From positions 4,763,906 through 4,827,905 of the forward strand of contig NC_090968.1 of NCBI RefSeq assembly GCF_040807025.1: a DNA stretch of 64,000 bases, read 5' to 3'. A program made the translations under genes and the position numbers. Shown here piece after piece: positions 49,501 to 62,297 of this stretch (its first letter is position 1; each line of letters starts with the position of its first letter). The stretch comes from Struthio camelus (lineage: Eukaryota; Chordata; Aves; Struthioniformes; Struthionidae). Under the pieces are notes generated by a model. The model did no database searches, was not told the origin of the DNA, and saw only the letters and a program-made list of their open reading frames with translations.

Positions 49501-50558
49501 CCGACCCTGGCTCCGCTGCCGGCGGAGCGGGAGGGCGGCAGGGGAGACCGCCGCTGTGGCTGGCTCACGCGGGACCTCGTCTTTTCTCCTGCTTTTTGTA
49601 CGAAATCGCTCCGGGTGCACGAGCGCTGCAACGTGTTCCCTTCCTGCCTGCCTTCCCGTAAGCAGCTGTCCTTGCTGCTTGTCGCCGCGGGGTTGCTTCA
49701 CCCCGGGGTGCTCTGCTGTCCTCGCGGCAGCGCTCACAGCTCTGCCACCCTTCGTGCCGCTACCGCGGGAAACGCCGCGCGTGGCCCCACGGCCCGTGCA
49801 GGAGCGGGGCCGGGCGGCTGCGGCTCGCCAGCGCCCAGCGCCGCGGAGGAGAGGGCCACGTCGGGTCCCGGGCCACCCAACCTCGGGAGGAGAGCAGGCT
49901 TCCTGCCAGGTCAGGAGAGCGAGGGCTGCGCCGGGTCCCTGGCGTTAACGCGTCCCGGCTGCGGAGCCCGGGCAAACGCAGCGCTGCTGGGGCCCGTTTA
50001 AACTTAAATATTAAATCGCTCTTAAGCTCTAGACCCGTTTCTTAGTGCTGCCGGCACACCCATGCCCACGGACGCTAGCTGCCTCCTCCCGCAGCATTTT
50101 TCATTGCTCATTCTCAAAGAGACTTGGGGGGGGGTCACTGTCTTTAACCCCCTTGCACGAGCAAGGGAAGGAGGAGAACTAGAGCAGGGGCTTCTGCGTC
50201 CGGTGCCTTCCCCAGCAGGAAACGTTTCTGCTGCACAGCGAAGAAGCCGTAGACGAGCCGCCCGAGACGAGCTGGTCTGATTTCTTTTGTCAGCGCCGGG
50301 GTGTTCACAGCACTTTGCTGGCACCTCCTTTGGGAATTACGGGCAGATGCTCGCCAGCCCGGTGGGAACGGCACGCGCCGCGTGCTCCTGCCTAGAGGCT
50401 GCTGGCAAACCTCAGCTCGCGGTCAATCGAGGCAGGATTTTATAACCACTTCTCAGCCCCCTTCCTTTCTCACGCCCCTCGTTTTCCTCCTTGCTCTCCG
50501 GAGCAGCATGATTCACACGTTATAGTAACCTACATTTGCCTTGGCACCGCTCGTGGGC

Positions 50559-50567
50559 TATAAATAG
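50559..50567 (+). promoter_or_regulatory. TATA box of a candidate promoter
   Basis: TATAAATAG, in GGGCTATAAATAGATGCC, stands immediately upstream of a CpG-dense block (50590-51180). Transcription would begin near 50590. No recognisable protein follows, so the product, if any, could be a long non-coding RNA. Confidence 0.35.
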
Positions 50568-53235
50568 ATGCCAGAGTGGCCCTGTTCGATTCATCGTGCT
50601 CGGTGCAGGCAGCGCCGGGCGCCCGGGGCGGGCTGGAGAGCCGGCCGGCCGCGGGCGCCACGCCGGGTGCAGCCCAGGGTGCTGCTGCGGTCGGTGGGCG
50701 CCGTTGCGGGGTGGCGGCGGGGACCGCGGAAGGGGTCCGCGTGCCAGCAGGCTCCCCGGCGCTCTCCTCGCAGCAGCTGGCTCGCTCCGAGCCGTTTCAG
50801 ACCGAGAGCCTGAAAACCAGGGAGAAAGGAGATGGCCGGCGCTCCGCGGCACGTGGCGGGCAGCCTGCTCTGCCTTGCGCGCTCGCGTGGCTGCAACGGC
50901 TCTGCTGTTATCGATTGGGACACCAAGCGCGTGGTCTCCGCTCTCCCCCCACCCCAAAAGGCGGCCCCGCTGCTCGGCGCGACCGGCCGGGGACATCGCG
51001 GCTGCCTCGACGCCGGCGCGATGGGCCGAGGCGCTGCCCGGCCGGCTCGGCGGCGGCTCCCGCGCACCCTCCCGACGGCCCCGCGGCGGCCGCAGGGGCT
51101 GCGACGGGCAGCGCGGGGGCGACCCCCTGCCCCTCCGCCCGCGGCGGTCGGTACGGCAGCGCGGGAACGGTCCCGATGACAAATCTGTCGGCAAAGCCGA
51201 CGTTTCGCTGTTGGGAAGCGAGCTACCTGCCAAGATCTGCGAGGGGAATTCAACCTCTGGCTTTTAGCTGCGTAGTATTCATTTCAGGCAAGGGGAAAAG
51301 ACAGGATGAGATATGTATGTAGGAGTGGGGTCTACTGGCGTTTTCTTAGTCCTGCCACAGTCTTTACAGGAGTCAGATGCTCGGGCAGGTGTAAAATGAC
51401 ATTGCTGTAGAAGAGGTTTGGGCCAGGGAGCTGCTCGCGGGGGGACCTGCCCCCCGCACAGCCCCTCACAGCTTTGCAGCCTGTCTCATCCCTGTAGGTT
51501 TTCACCACTTGAAATATTACAGCGTGTCTCAGGCCAGAGCGCGCTTTCCTGACTCAAGCGTTTTGCTGTTTTCTGGAGCCGACTCTGCCCCTTCCCACTA
51601 ATCAGAAATGTCCCAGTCATCCAGCCGCGTGCTGACCACCCCGTCGAAAGGGCTGCAGGACGGTCCCCGGGCTGGCGCCGGCTCGGAGAAACCTCGTCTG
51701 CCTGCACGCGCCGGGGAGGGAGAGCCCTTTGCACGGCCCAAATCCGCGGCCGGGACCTGGGGGAGAGCAGGACACGGGCGCTGGGCTGAATTCAGAGCAG
51801 CGATGGGGTCTCATTTTGCAGCCTGGTTCGTACTGCACCGTCTGCATCTCCTTCCGCACTAGGTGCTGAGCTCCAGCGAGAGTTTCTGTTTCTTCAAACT
51901 TTGCAGGTGTTTTATCAGACGAGATCTGTCCTGGCTTTCCTGCTGGGCCCTCACCTGCTGCTGAATGACTGATGCCGAGAGGGTCCGTGAAAGCAGCTGG
52001 TCTGGGGCCTCCCCTGCCCAGGGCCGGCGAGGTGCTGGGACGCGCAGGCCTGGCCCCTCGGGGTCCGGAGACCGCTCGTCTTATGACAGCAGCTGTGCGG
52101 GGCGAAAGGTCAGTGCTTTTAGCCACAGCTGCCCCCCTCCGGCCCCGGAACAAGCAGCGGCTGGGGAAAAAAAAAAGCAATCCTACCAACTTCTTGACTG
52201 ACTGCACAGTTTTATGCACAAATCTAAGTGCCGTGCACTGTCAGGATGGACTTTGATGGCCGGAGCAGATGGGCACAACAGGCAATATTTTAAGATGACC
52301 GCAGGAGACGGACGGGGGCCTTGAGAGCAGGCAGTGAGTGCCGCCTCAGAAAGCCCCACGTAGCAGGGTCATGTTCCCCAAAAGCAGAAACCTGCCAGGT
52401 CCCTCTGAAGCCGGGGCCACGGAGGGAGCGGATGCCTTGCTGCGGCAAATCACATCAGGTTCGTAAAATCGATCACGATTCCAGCGGCTTCCCAAAGTCA
52501 TGCCAGGGAAGGTCCAAGCCCCGTGGGCCAATTCTGCCGCTGCCCGCGAGCGGCTGGAAGCCTCGGAGGGTGCTCCGTTTCGGGCCAGACTCTGTGCCCA
52601 GCGTGTCCTTAAGGAGAGCAGCAGCCGGGTCGCTAGCTGGCTGCTGCGGCTCAGACGTCAGCGTGCTGCCTGGTGGCAGGTCACCAAAACCTCCCCGCCG
52701 CGCGTGGGCTGCCGCACGGGAGCAGCGCTGTTAGCAGGGCAAGGGCCCGCGCGGCGGGCAGGCTGCCCTTGCCGACCGTTGATGTATTATCCTCATTCCC
52801 CTTTCCTGCCCTGAGATGTCGCTGGCAGGGAGTTTTCTTTATTGCGCATCCCTCGGTGAGCAAGCAAGGCTTGGACGTGCTTCAGCTCTCATTAATCAGG
52901 ACAGTTCAATGTCCCCCACCGCAGAGCCTGGGCTTTTTCCTCCCTTCCCGAATGCTCCCCGGAGCCGGAGCCGGACAAGAGCCGCAGGCTCCTCCCAGGG
53001 CCCCCCCGGCCCCAAGCGTCCGGCGGCTCCGGGCAGGACGAGCGCGGCGCCCACGGGGCCGAGGCAGCTCTGCACCAGCAGCTCCAGCCCCAACGCCCCA
53101 AGGACGCTGCGGAGGCAGCAAAGGCGCCTGCCGGGCAGCGCGAGGGCTTGGGCGAAGGGGGCTGCTTCTTTTTTAAGGTGCTGCTACTCGGTTGCGGAGG
53201 AGATTTTTTCCTTTGAAAGGGACAAAACCAACCAG

Positions 53236-53255
53236 ATAAATAAATAAATAAATAA
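53236..53255 (+). repeat. (ATAA)5 microsatellite
   Basis: Five ATAA units, uninterrupted. Confidence 0.95.
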
Positions 53256-53499
53256 GCCTTTCCTTTTCTATAAGATTAAATGCTTTCATGTAATTGTGCA
53301 TTAACCTTTGGTCCTGCATTAGGCTGCTCTTGCTTTGCACCAGTGATGCTTTTAAGCCAGAACTGCAATTAGCCAAAGTGGCTCTCAACAGCCTTTGAGG
53401 CAGGCCGGTGCCGGGGGACGGCGGTCCCGCGGGGAAACAGGTCTCCGCTCTTCCTGCAGCTCGGCAGAGGCTTCCTGCCCGGGGGAGGCTGGAAAAAGA

Positions 53500-56400
53500 G
53501 GCTCCTTCTCTGCAGGCTGGGACCATGCAGAGGTTTTGCTTACCCTGGAGCGGACTGGGGGCAGTTTCGGGGCAGCTTTCCGACCAAAAAGCTTCCTGTT
53601 TGGGTGCGCTTCCCCACCTGGGCTTCCCCCCTCCCCAATTAAATCACAAGAGCGCAGGGACCCTGCCCTGGGGCCTTGATATACAGCACAGATATTTATA
53701 GGAAAAGCTTTTTAATAGCCTGAGTGGCAAAGCTCATTAAAAACTAACCCATCCCCAGATAATTAAATAACCGGGCTCTGATTAAGAGTATTGATTAGGT
53801 GCTTGAGCCTCCTCCCACCCTCACCTCCGCGGGGGACAGGAACCGCGCGCCCGGGTCGGCCGAATCGGGGAACTGCCGCCGACTTCAGCAGCGCGAAGAT
53901 GAGCCCGTGGGCTGCCACGGTGAATTCATAGCCAGTCCCTCGTCTCGTCCGGACACAAGTACCGGCTGGCCAGGGGCATACAGCTAGTTGCCAGCTTAAA
54001 TCAACTGTCAGCTTTACATATGAGAATCTGTATCCTTTGATAATCTAAATTTTTATTGGGTAATAAACGTTAATCACCAGAATTGATATTGACATTATAA
54101 TATTCCTCTTCATTTTATAGGCTCATACATGCACAGTTGCACAGAAGAATCCTTTATTTCTGTTGGCATATGATGTGGCCTAAATGCTATAATATACTTT
54201 ATATTATCTAGGTCACATATTTGCAAAGGGTAACACATAAATGCAAAACTCTTTCGTCAAGAAACCCTGTGCCTGGTCCAGATCTTTCTGAAATCCATAA
54301 GAGATTTTTCATTAATATTAGTGCAAATGGTATTGAGTCTTCAGCATGGGGGAGCATACAGAGCACTCATACACAAAATCTGTTTGCAAAATATACCACC
54401 GGCTTTTATCTCTGGTGGAAGTATAGAGATTACAGTGCGGAACAGAAAGTGAATATGTGCGCAGTGAGTCTAAGTCCATTCCTATCATGAAAAAATGTGA
54501 GCCATACTTTGGAATCGGTATCTGTTGTTCTATGTCACATTAAAAAAAGAAAATGCCTGGAAGCTGTTCACCTGCAGCTGTGCGTTTTGGGCTTCCAGCA
54601 GAAAGGAGTCTCCTGCCAGTCTGTTTGCGATATAGAACGGATCGGAGCTGGTATAATAACAAAGACTTTACAAGGGGCTTGCGTTAGGCTTGTGTTCCTT
54701 GATATTCTTTTGTGTGCCAAAATATCCCTGAGGATGAAGGCTGGGTCAGAGGCACCTTGAACTCTATTGAAAGGAATTGCTTAGTCCATGCATACCTCAC
54801 CTGGGCAATCTAACAGGAAAGACTGACGCTCAATCAAAGTAACTGTTTACCTCAGCCCCAACCACAGCAGGATCTTGAAGGTCAAACTGCAGCTTAAAAT
54901 GTTTTTTTGTTTGTTTGTAAAGCCAGAAAATGAGCAGATCACAGTAGAGCCATGCTCCACAATTCCTTGCAGTTGCAGGGAACAAATGACATTGAACAGG
55001 ATTTTTCCAATGGCAACACGGGTTTCCCACTTGTCCCCCAACACTACCCCAGTGACAACAGGGTTTTTGGTGTTGTTTTTCGTGCTCCTCTGATCACAAA
55101 GCTTCACAAACTGTCTACGTTTAGCACCGCTGGAATATGGGCTCTTTTGGATCCAAGTGACGTAAAGCTGCTGAGAAGCTGGGGTGTGAGGGGTCTGAGG
55201 ATGTGGCTGAGCAGGGAAGATTCCCACGTGGAATAGGTAGCATCTCAGCTTCTTTCCAAACGTCTTGTCTGGCACTCCATTATCCCAAAGTGGGGTTCAT
55301 TGTACAAACCTCAGGAGCATCAGTGGGGTCCCCATTCGACTCATGGCTAATAGAGACTCTCTCAGCCTCCGAGTGACTAAGAGGATGGAAGAAGATCAAA
55401 TATGATCAAAAAGTGACTCGAGCAAGTTCAACAAAGCAAAACAAAAGGTACCTGCTTATGCTTGAGCAAACAGGAAGCTTGTGCTGAAGCCCTCTCCCTG
55501 CAGCTGCCCAGCAGTCCAGTGCGGTTGTGCATATTCTGCTAGTCGGGCAAGAGCAAAAGGACATCACATATTCAGCCCGGGTAGTTGCATTAATTCAGTG
55601 CCTGTCCTGAAGTAATGAAAAGTTCTAGCGGTACTTGGCATCTGTTGCTGGTACTTGGACATAATCTGCTTTTTTCCAGCTTATAATATGACCTTGGAGG
55701 AGTCGCCTCACCTTCTTGTGCATCAGCTGCTCTGTTTGCAAGTACTCAATCATATTCGTAAAACAATTTAGGCTCAAGAGCTGCAAAAAGCTCTGTCAGC
55801 AGTGTTATATTGCTGGAACCCGTAGCCAGGAAAGGGAAGGCTGCGATTTCCTAAGCAGACCCCTTATCCAGCGGGGCTCCTACTGAATTACTATATTTGT
55901 TAGTTCAAATTCTTTGCTGTTAAAACTGAGCTTTGTTAACAATGTGACTATTAGATGGAATTAGTGTTTTAATTGACAGATAGCCACTCAGTGGCTCCTA
56001 CTGTTTGGTAAACCTCACAATTAGCTCTTTGTCCCCTGATGGTCCAGTGATCACAACAGGGAGAGAAATGCTAGCTTTTACAATGACTAGCCATCACACC
56101 AGTGACTGATGGAGCATCAGCCTTGCTCTTCAGTGCGGTCCCTGATGGGACTGGGAAGCCATTTATTGCCTTTGTGAAATGAAGCTGAAGGTAAAAAATG
56201 TTGCAGCTTTCAAGCCGCAAGGATGTTCCAACAATTCCCTCCCCCCCCCCCCCCCCCCCCGCTTTTGACTTGTTTGATATGTTGACTTCAGGAGACACAT
56301 AAGAAACAATAGAAAGTATTTGGGTACACACAATACATTTTGGAAACTGAATTATAAGTGGAAGCATCAAGGGTTAGACACTGAAGTCTCAGGCCTGAGC

Positions 56401-59400
56401 AGGAGACAGAATTTCAAGCTGTTCTTTCTTGCTGAAGCATTATGGCACTTTTTGAAGCTTGTAAGATTATTTGCGTCTATTAGTACAATTCACTGCCTCA
56501 CTGCCACTTTTATGAAGGACAAATCTGCAAGTCACAGATGGAGAAAGACAAGAAAGAAGGAAATCAGAATAGCCTTATCTCAGCCACACAAATTTAACAG
56601 GGAGGCTGGAACAAGGGCCCAGGGGCTTTCTAAGAAATATGTTCATTCCTGACTACCTGGGGCCATGGCAAGATAATCGTTAGCAAGGGGATGAGGCTCG
56701 TGATTATTTTCTGGAGATGAACAGGCCCATCTAGGGGGCCTGGCTCAGCTTCCACTCGGACCTCCCATGAATGGCTTTCTGCAGTTAGATGGGAAAGGTG
56801 ATGGGTTTGGTGTCCATCACCTTCCTATCTTCCCTTCTTGCATTGGTCTGGTGGTAACTACTTGCCAGGCAGATGCATTAGAGATTTCAGCCACTCCTGG
56901 CTATCTGCTCTTCTGCTTCGCACCCGCAGAAAAGCTACAAGGAGCCTGTGGGAGGGCTGCGTATGCAGAGCCGCTTCCTTGGCTGGTCACGACAAAAAGC
57001 TCAAATCTAGTCCTTGGTGAGCATCTAACAGCCTGCGGGTTCAGTATGAGGCCAGATCAGCGACCCCCTGGACTGTAAAGCAAAATTTGCCTCAATGTCT
57101 CTAATGGTCCTTGCACCTCATTTAATATTCTGGGTGACTTTCAGTTAAATTTTAGTACCTTTAAAGACTCCAATTCTTCCTAACTCTATGGAAGATCCTC
57201 AAATGTCTGTTCCATGATGAATTAACTCTGTATGACTATAATCTCCATCGGGAAAATGCAACTTTAAAAACGTTGAGTTTTAGGACTGTGGAAATAAGGC
57301 TCAGGACACGTTTGTTCCTTTTCTGTCTGCACTACTCTTTATCCAGTGAGCCAAAATCCTCTATTTTAATTTTAGTCTGATCTTTCCTCCCTGCCAAGAT
57401 TTAGCGTTCAGTTCAGAGAGTATTTGTTTGTTTAGCCAAGGTATAAATCCATGAGAAAGCAGTATCATAAAGGAAAATGTGGCTACGCTACCAGAATGAA
57501 AAGAGAACTTGAAGTCTCATATTGCTTTGTCTGTACGGGATTTGTTTTGTTTACAAAGTAGTGAGAAGGAAATAAAACAGTAAGTCAGGCGCAGTCTCTC
57601 CTGTTCATGTATCTGTATGAGTTCCACTTCTCGAATGTAACTGTTTCTGTCTCCTTTCTTGCTTGATCTGGCTTAAAACACAATGTATTTTGACTGAACC
57701 ATGAAAACTTTAAAAGAGGTGATTAGAGACGGAGGAGAGAACAAAGCTTACTTCTGCGGTGGTTCAGATCACGAGGGAAGTTCTGTCCTTGAAAAAAGGC
57801 TGCTCCAGGATCAAAATTTAAGTATTGACACTAACTAAGTAATATCAAGGACATTCATACTTTAAAGCAATTTAAAAGTGTTCGTATAAAGTCCTTGATA
57901 ACCTTTACAGTTTACTGCTAATAGTCTTTCTGGTATGAAAACTGAGACCCCATCTCCAGCTGCGCTCGGCCCGTTTTGCCAGCTGGGGTCTAGCCCTGAC
58001 GGTGGGCAAGGGCAGGTGCTTCTCACCCACACGTTAGCTAGCTGCTGCCTTCCCTGGGGGCCGGGCCAGCCCTGCCCTGCGCTGCCGGCCCGACCCCTGA
58101 GCAGCCCTGCCCAGCCTCGTGCTGCCCCCGGGCAGATATAAATCCCTGCAAGAAGGTAGGCTCCCATGACCTTGGGGGCTTGGTTTTACTGGGATGCTGT
58201 GTGGCCAGTAGGCATGGTCAAGGTTTCTCCAAGGTGAGTCTCTGTATTTGTTTTCTGGGAACAGCTTGCCATGCCTTGAAGAGGCTGTGATTTTCAGCAT
58301 TGTGTAATTTGGGGAGCAGCTAGTTGTGAGGTGTCTGTGAGGGTTTGTTGATAAGGAAGGAGCTGGTTTTGGGGTGATTGGGTGAACCGGTGTCCCTGGG
58401 TAATCTGTTGCTGGCCCTGCAGTGTAGATTTTGGAGTCTTGTTTGTAATCTTTGGCCCAAATATAGCAACTGATCTCTAGCTTGGAGAAATTCAGAGCCT
58501 TGTGGGTGATCTTCTGGGGGGAAAGGCTTAGACACAAGCAATAGCTGCCCCTTATGCAACATGCAGGTAGTGGCTAAGGTGGTGTTTCTGTGAGCCTGTA
58601 GCAAGAGGAGGGGAGATATCAGAGCTATAGGCTTATGATCTTCAGGAATAACTCACCCTGCCAAACCCTTGAGAATGGGCTCCTTAAAGGTCCAGAGGTG
58701 ATCAATACCACATCCTATTGCTGAGACTTTAATGCCTCTAGGTTATTTTCCTGGCCTAAGACTTCCTGTTTTGAATTACAGCAGTCCTAATAAATGTTCT
58801 GACAGTGTAAGCTTGGTTACAAGGGAGCTCAGGAGGCTCTTATTAAGGGACACATTAGTACTAGTTTCAGATGCAACAAGTGCTTCACAGGCCCTTGTTC
58901 AGGCAGCTCTGAGGAATGGATCATCCGCAAGTGCTGACTGATCTCAAGCTGTGTGAGGGGTTTCCAAATGTTAATTAGTTTTCCCTTGCAGGTCAGTGGG
59001 GAAATGCTTGCTGCCTGTTTTAACTTGGCTTTTCTCTTTACCAGGACACAAGTCAAACATTAAGAAATTAAAAGATGGTGTGAGAAAGATGCAATAATGA
59101 AATCCTTTCCAATGTGGGAGTGACTTCCTCTGAAGGGACACTCAGGAAAACAGGAGCAATTTCTTCTGCAGATTAAAGGCGGAGGCAGATGATCTCATTA
59201 GCATATCTTAATGAGCTCCTGCCCTTTTGGCTGGGAGATGGTGACTTCACTGTGTGCAAGCTGCTGGCTTGCTGGGGAGGAGATTGCCTCTAACTCGCCT
59301 GTGCTGTCATGGGGGGCTACTACAAGCCTGCAAAAAAGCATGTGTGCTGTGTACTAATTCGAGTCTGAATCCAAGCTTTCCTAGGGTTTTGGCTTACTAG

Positions 59401-62290
59401 TGCCCTGAAAGATCAGCTGTGAAGCTCAGGACTTCAGCTCAGGATTCCTCTGTGAAGATACTTTATTCTTATTTATCTTAGTCCTCAGTGCTTATGTCAG
59501 GTGAGATATCCTGAAGGCTGAATAAAATTGTTTCCACTTATCGGCTAATGCCATCTCTTTACCTGCGCTGAATCATCTTACAATAACAGTGCAGAAGTGA
59601 TTGGCGTGGCTTCCTGCTCAATATCCTTGAGAGATATTAAGAGCAGCCGTGGGAGATAAAGGGTGGTTATTCACAGCGGGGGAGCTAAAATGGATCCTGC
59701 CCAAGACTAACAGTCAAATTAAAAATAAATGATTCTGAAACTGATATGTGACACACAAGCAACATCTCTATCCAGAGTTATTCTACCTCACAGTTAAAAT
59801 GCTCACCTTCAGAAGACTGTTTTATAAATCTGTTTTAAGCCTTCTGAAATTCATTTGATTTTTTTTCTTTTTAATTCAAGTAGGAAGTCAAGAGCTCATG
59901 GATTGCCTTGCTGCAATAGCAGTTATTTCTTCTGTGCTTCAGCTTTGCAGGGCTTTTTGAGACAGTACTAAATCAGTTGCTACCAGTTCAGGATTTGGTG
60001 GCAAACTGTATCTTGCTTACAGGAGCTGAACTACTTTCTCTCTAGTCTGCTTATATGTACTATTTTTACGGGGGACCTTGGTTGCCAGTAACTTTATTTT
60101 TTCACTAGCAGGGTAACATGCAAGGATTTCAGTCTGTAAAAATGATTAACTGAGTTCAGAATAAAACCCACAACCATGATCACAACTGATGGATTTGGCT
60201 CTTTAGCAAGGCAAGTTAGGGAAATTTTTAAAAGTCAGTCCTTAATCACCATCTCGGCAAAGATGTCATACTGGAGTACCTGAAAGTGTGGGCCCTCAAG
60301 AACTGACAGCACTCTTGTTAGTGCTGTAAATTAGGGCTTTCTGTTGTCTAAGCAGCTGATGAAAAGCTTTTTGTTAGGAAGGATTAGTTAGGGAGGGAAA
60401 AGCTAAAAATCTCAGGCTTAAGTAGGCAAGCTGATAAATAATTTTTCACTTTATCCCTGAATCATCCATCAGTTTGTTTTCCTAATCGGGCTGATGCAAA
60501 GGATGGATGAGCTGTTTCTATCCTATTTGCTTGGCTCACATGTATATGGTAAGTGTCTGTGTAGGTGCTGGTCTTGGTTCTCAAACAAGCCCCTGGACTG
60601 AGTAGGAAGAAATGAGAATTTAATACCTAAATGCATTTTTCTACCATTTCAAGTCAAACTCCACTGTATTTTTGAAATATGCTGGCAAGATATTTCAAGG
60701 TTTTTTTTATGCACTACTAACTTGCGAGAGATCACGAGTGTATTAAATAATTATCTATTAATGCTGTGCAAGGCAACAGCAAAGAAAGTACAGCAGTGCT
60801 ACTTAAACCCATGCCTTAACCTCAGGCAGGGGTTTCACTGGGCTCTCCTGTACATAGCCAGGGACTGAAGTGCTCTGCAGTGGCTGGACCTTGGCCATGT
60901 TCTGCCACTGACTGTGCAGGGATGGAAACACTTTTACTGTGGCTACTCCTTCCCTCCTTTGGTTAAAACGTAGACTGGAGATAGTATCCACTCTAGGTTT
61001 GATCCTTTAGGTGGTAATAGCTATGTTTGGGCACTTACCTTCACAGATCCTCAGAGGAAGTTAGCTGAAGTCAGCCATAGGTGTTTATATGCTTGGACTC
61101 CAATTTTCCCATATTTAGGCATCAGTTGTGGATACAGGTACTTGGCTTGAGGTATATACTGCTCAAAATACAAGCATCGATAGGAATGTTTCTCACTTGA
61201 CAGTAGGAGGATCAGTCCCTTTTTCATTAGTCAGTAAAACATATAAAATATGCTCCTGGAATATTCTTCTAAACAGTGAGTGGAACTGCATTCGTTTGAC
61301 TTCTTTCCTCCAGTGAAAGCATATGTGATATTTAACACTTGCAGTAGCAGTTGAGCAATCAGATAAACATATCAATGCAAAAAGCAGACTATTTTTAGTT
61401 CGTGGCTTGCTTCAACTGCCTTACAGTTGATGTCTTTATTTGACATGGCCTTCAGGAAGGATTTCTTTAATTCACTTCTAGACCTTGAAGTGTAAAATTG
61501 ATCTCTTCTGGCTGTTTCTGCTACTTCGCAGCAAACAAATGCTTCTCCCCCTGGAAAAGGACTTTATACACTTAGATTAGTGGCATGTGGAGTAACAGAA
61601 ATACTTCAGTTGGCGATCTAAAGGCTAAGTCTTAAGATACAACTGTTTTTTTTGTAGCTTATTAAATAAGGAATGCTTTAATTGAGGCAAACAAGAAACA
61701 TCCTGTTGTAATGTTTGTCTTGAGTAGTGTTATTTATCTAGATGCTGTGAGGTCATTTGGTTATCTCCTTCCATCTTCGATATACAAAACAGGAGGTCAA
61801 ATGCAGTATATGGGCACAAATATGGATTAACTCATTATTGGACTCTTTCAAAGGTTATTTGTATAGTAGCTTTCCTTTGTCAAAATAGGAAGCACTATAC
61901 TTCAACTTTCTGGAGTCTCAAAGAGCACACAATCTTTTTAGGAATAAATTCAGAAGATGCATAGTCCTTAATCTTTGTGAGAGTCAGCAGTGTCTATCCT
62001 CTTGAAAGAAAAAAAGTTAAAGTCAAAATGTAATTGAAACACTTATAAACAGACAGGGATAGCTCGTATCATACAGTTCAGTAATTATATTACAGGCCAT
62101 TGCATTTCTGCTTGAGCTGCAGTGTATTTTTAATTTCAAAGTATAACTCATGTAGCCCTTGGCTTAGGCAGGGTACAAATGAAGTTCTCAAAGTCCCAGA
62201 CCATCTAGCCTAAATAGTGACTGCTTCATGCTTCCAATCATGTTACGGACAGTCAATCCCTGGTGCAAAGCTTAGTCTTGTCCAACAAAG
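53500..62290. other. Intergenic flank, right part
   Basis: No gene is supported. It includes a TAAT/ATTA-rich patch (about 53705-53805), a C20 tract (56241-56260), and a GC patch with an ATATAAAT box at 58136-58143 followed by a short ATG frame and a GTGAGT donor (58214-58239) that could be a 5' exon but is not convincing. Confidence 0.5.
56241..56260. repeat. C20 homopolymer
   Basis: Twenty consecutive C after TTCCCT. The true length may be uncertain because such runs sequence poorly. Confidence 0.9.
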
Positions 62291-62297
62291 CTCAAAT

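Larger units (their letters stand above)
49200..53500. other. GC- and CpG-rich intergenic plateau
   Basis: About 4 kb is much richer in G+C and CpG than either flank, with the densest part at 50590-51180. Open frames of 60-250 residues occur in almost every frame on both strands. All are Ala/Gly/Pro/Arg-rich and resemble no family, so I annotate none. A TATA-containing candidate promoter lies at 50559. Confidence 0.6.

Noticed and set aside
49355-51322. Overlapping Ala/Gly/Pro/Arg-rich frames of up to 248 residues on both strands
   Set aside because: Several frames are open at once, as expected in CpG-rich DNA. No family motif or consistent splicing was seen.
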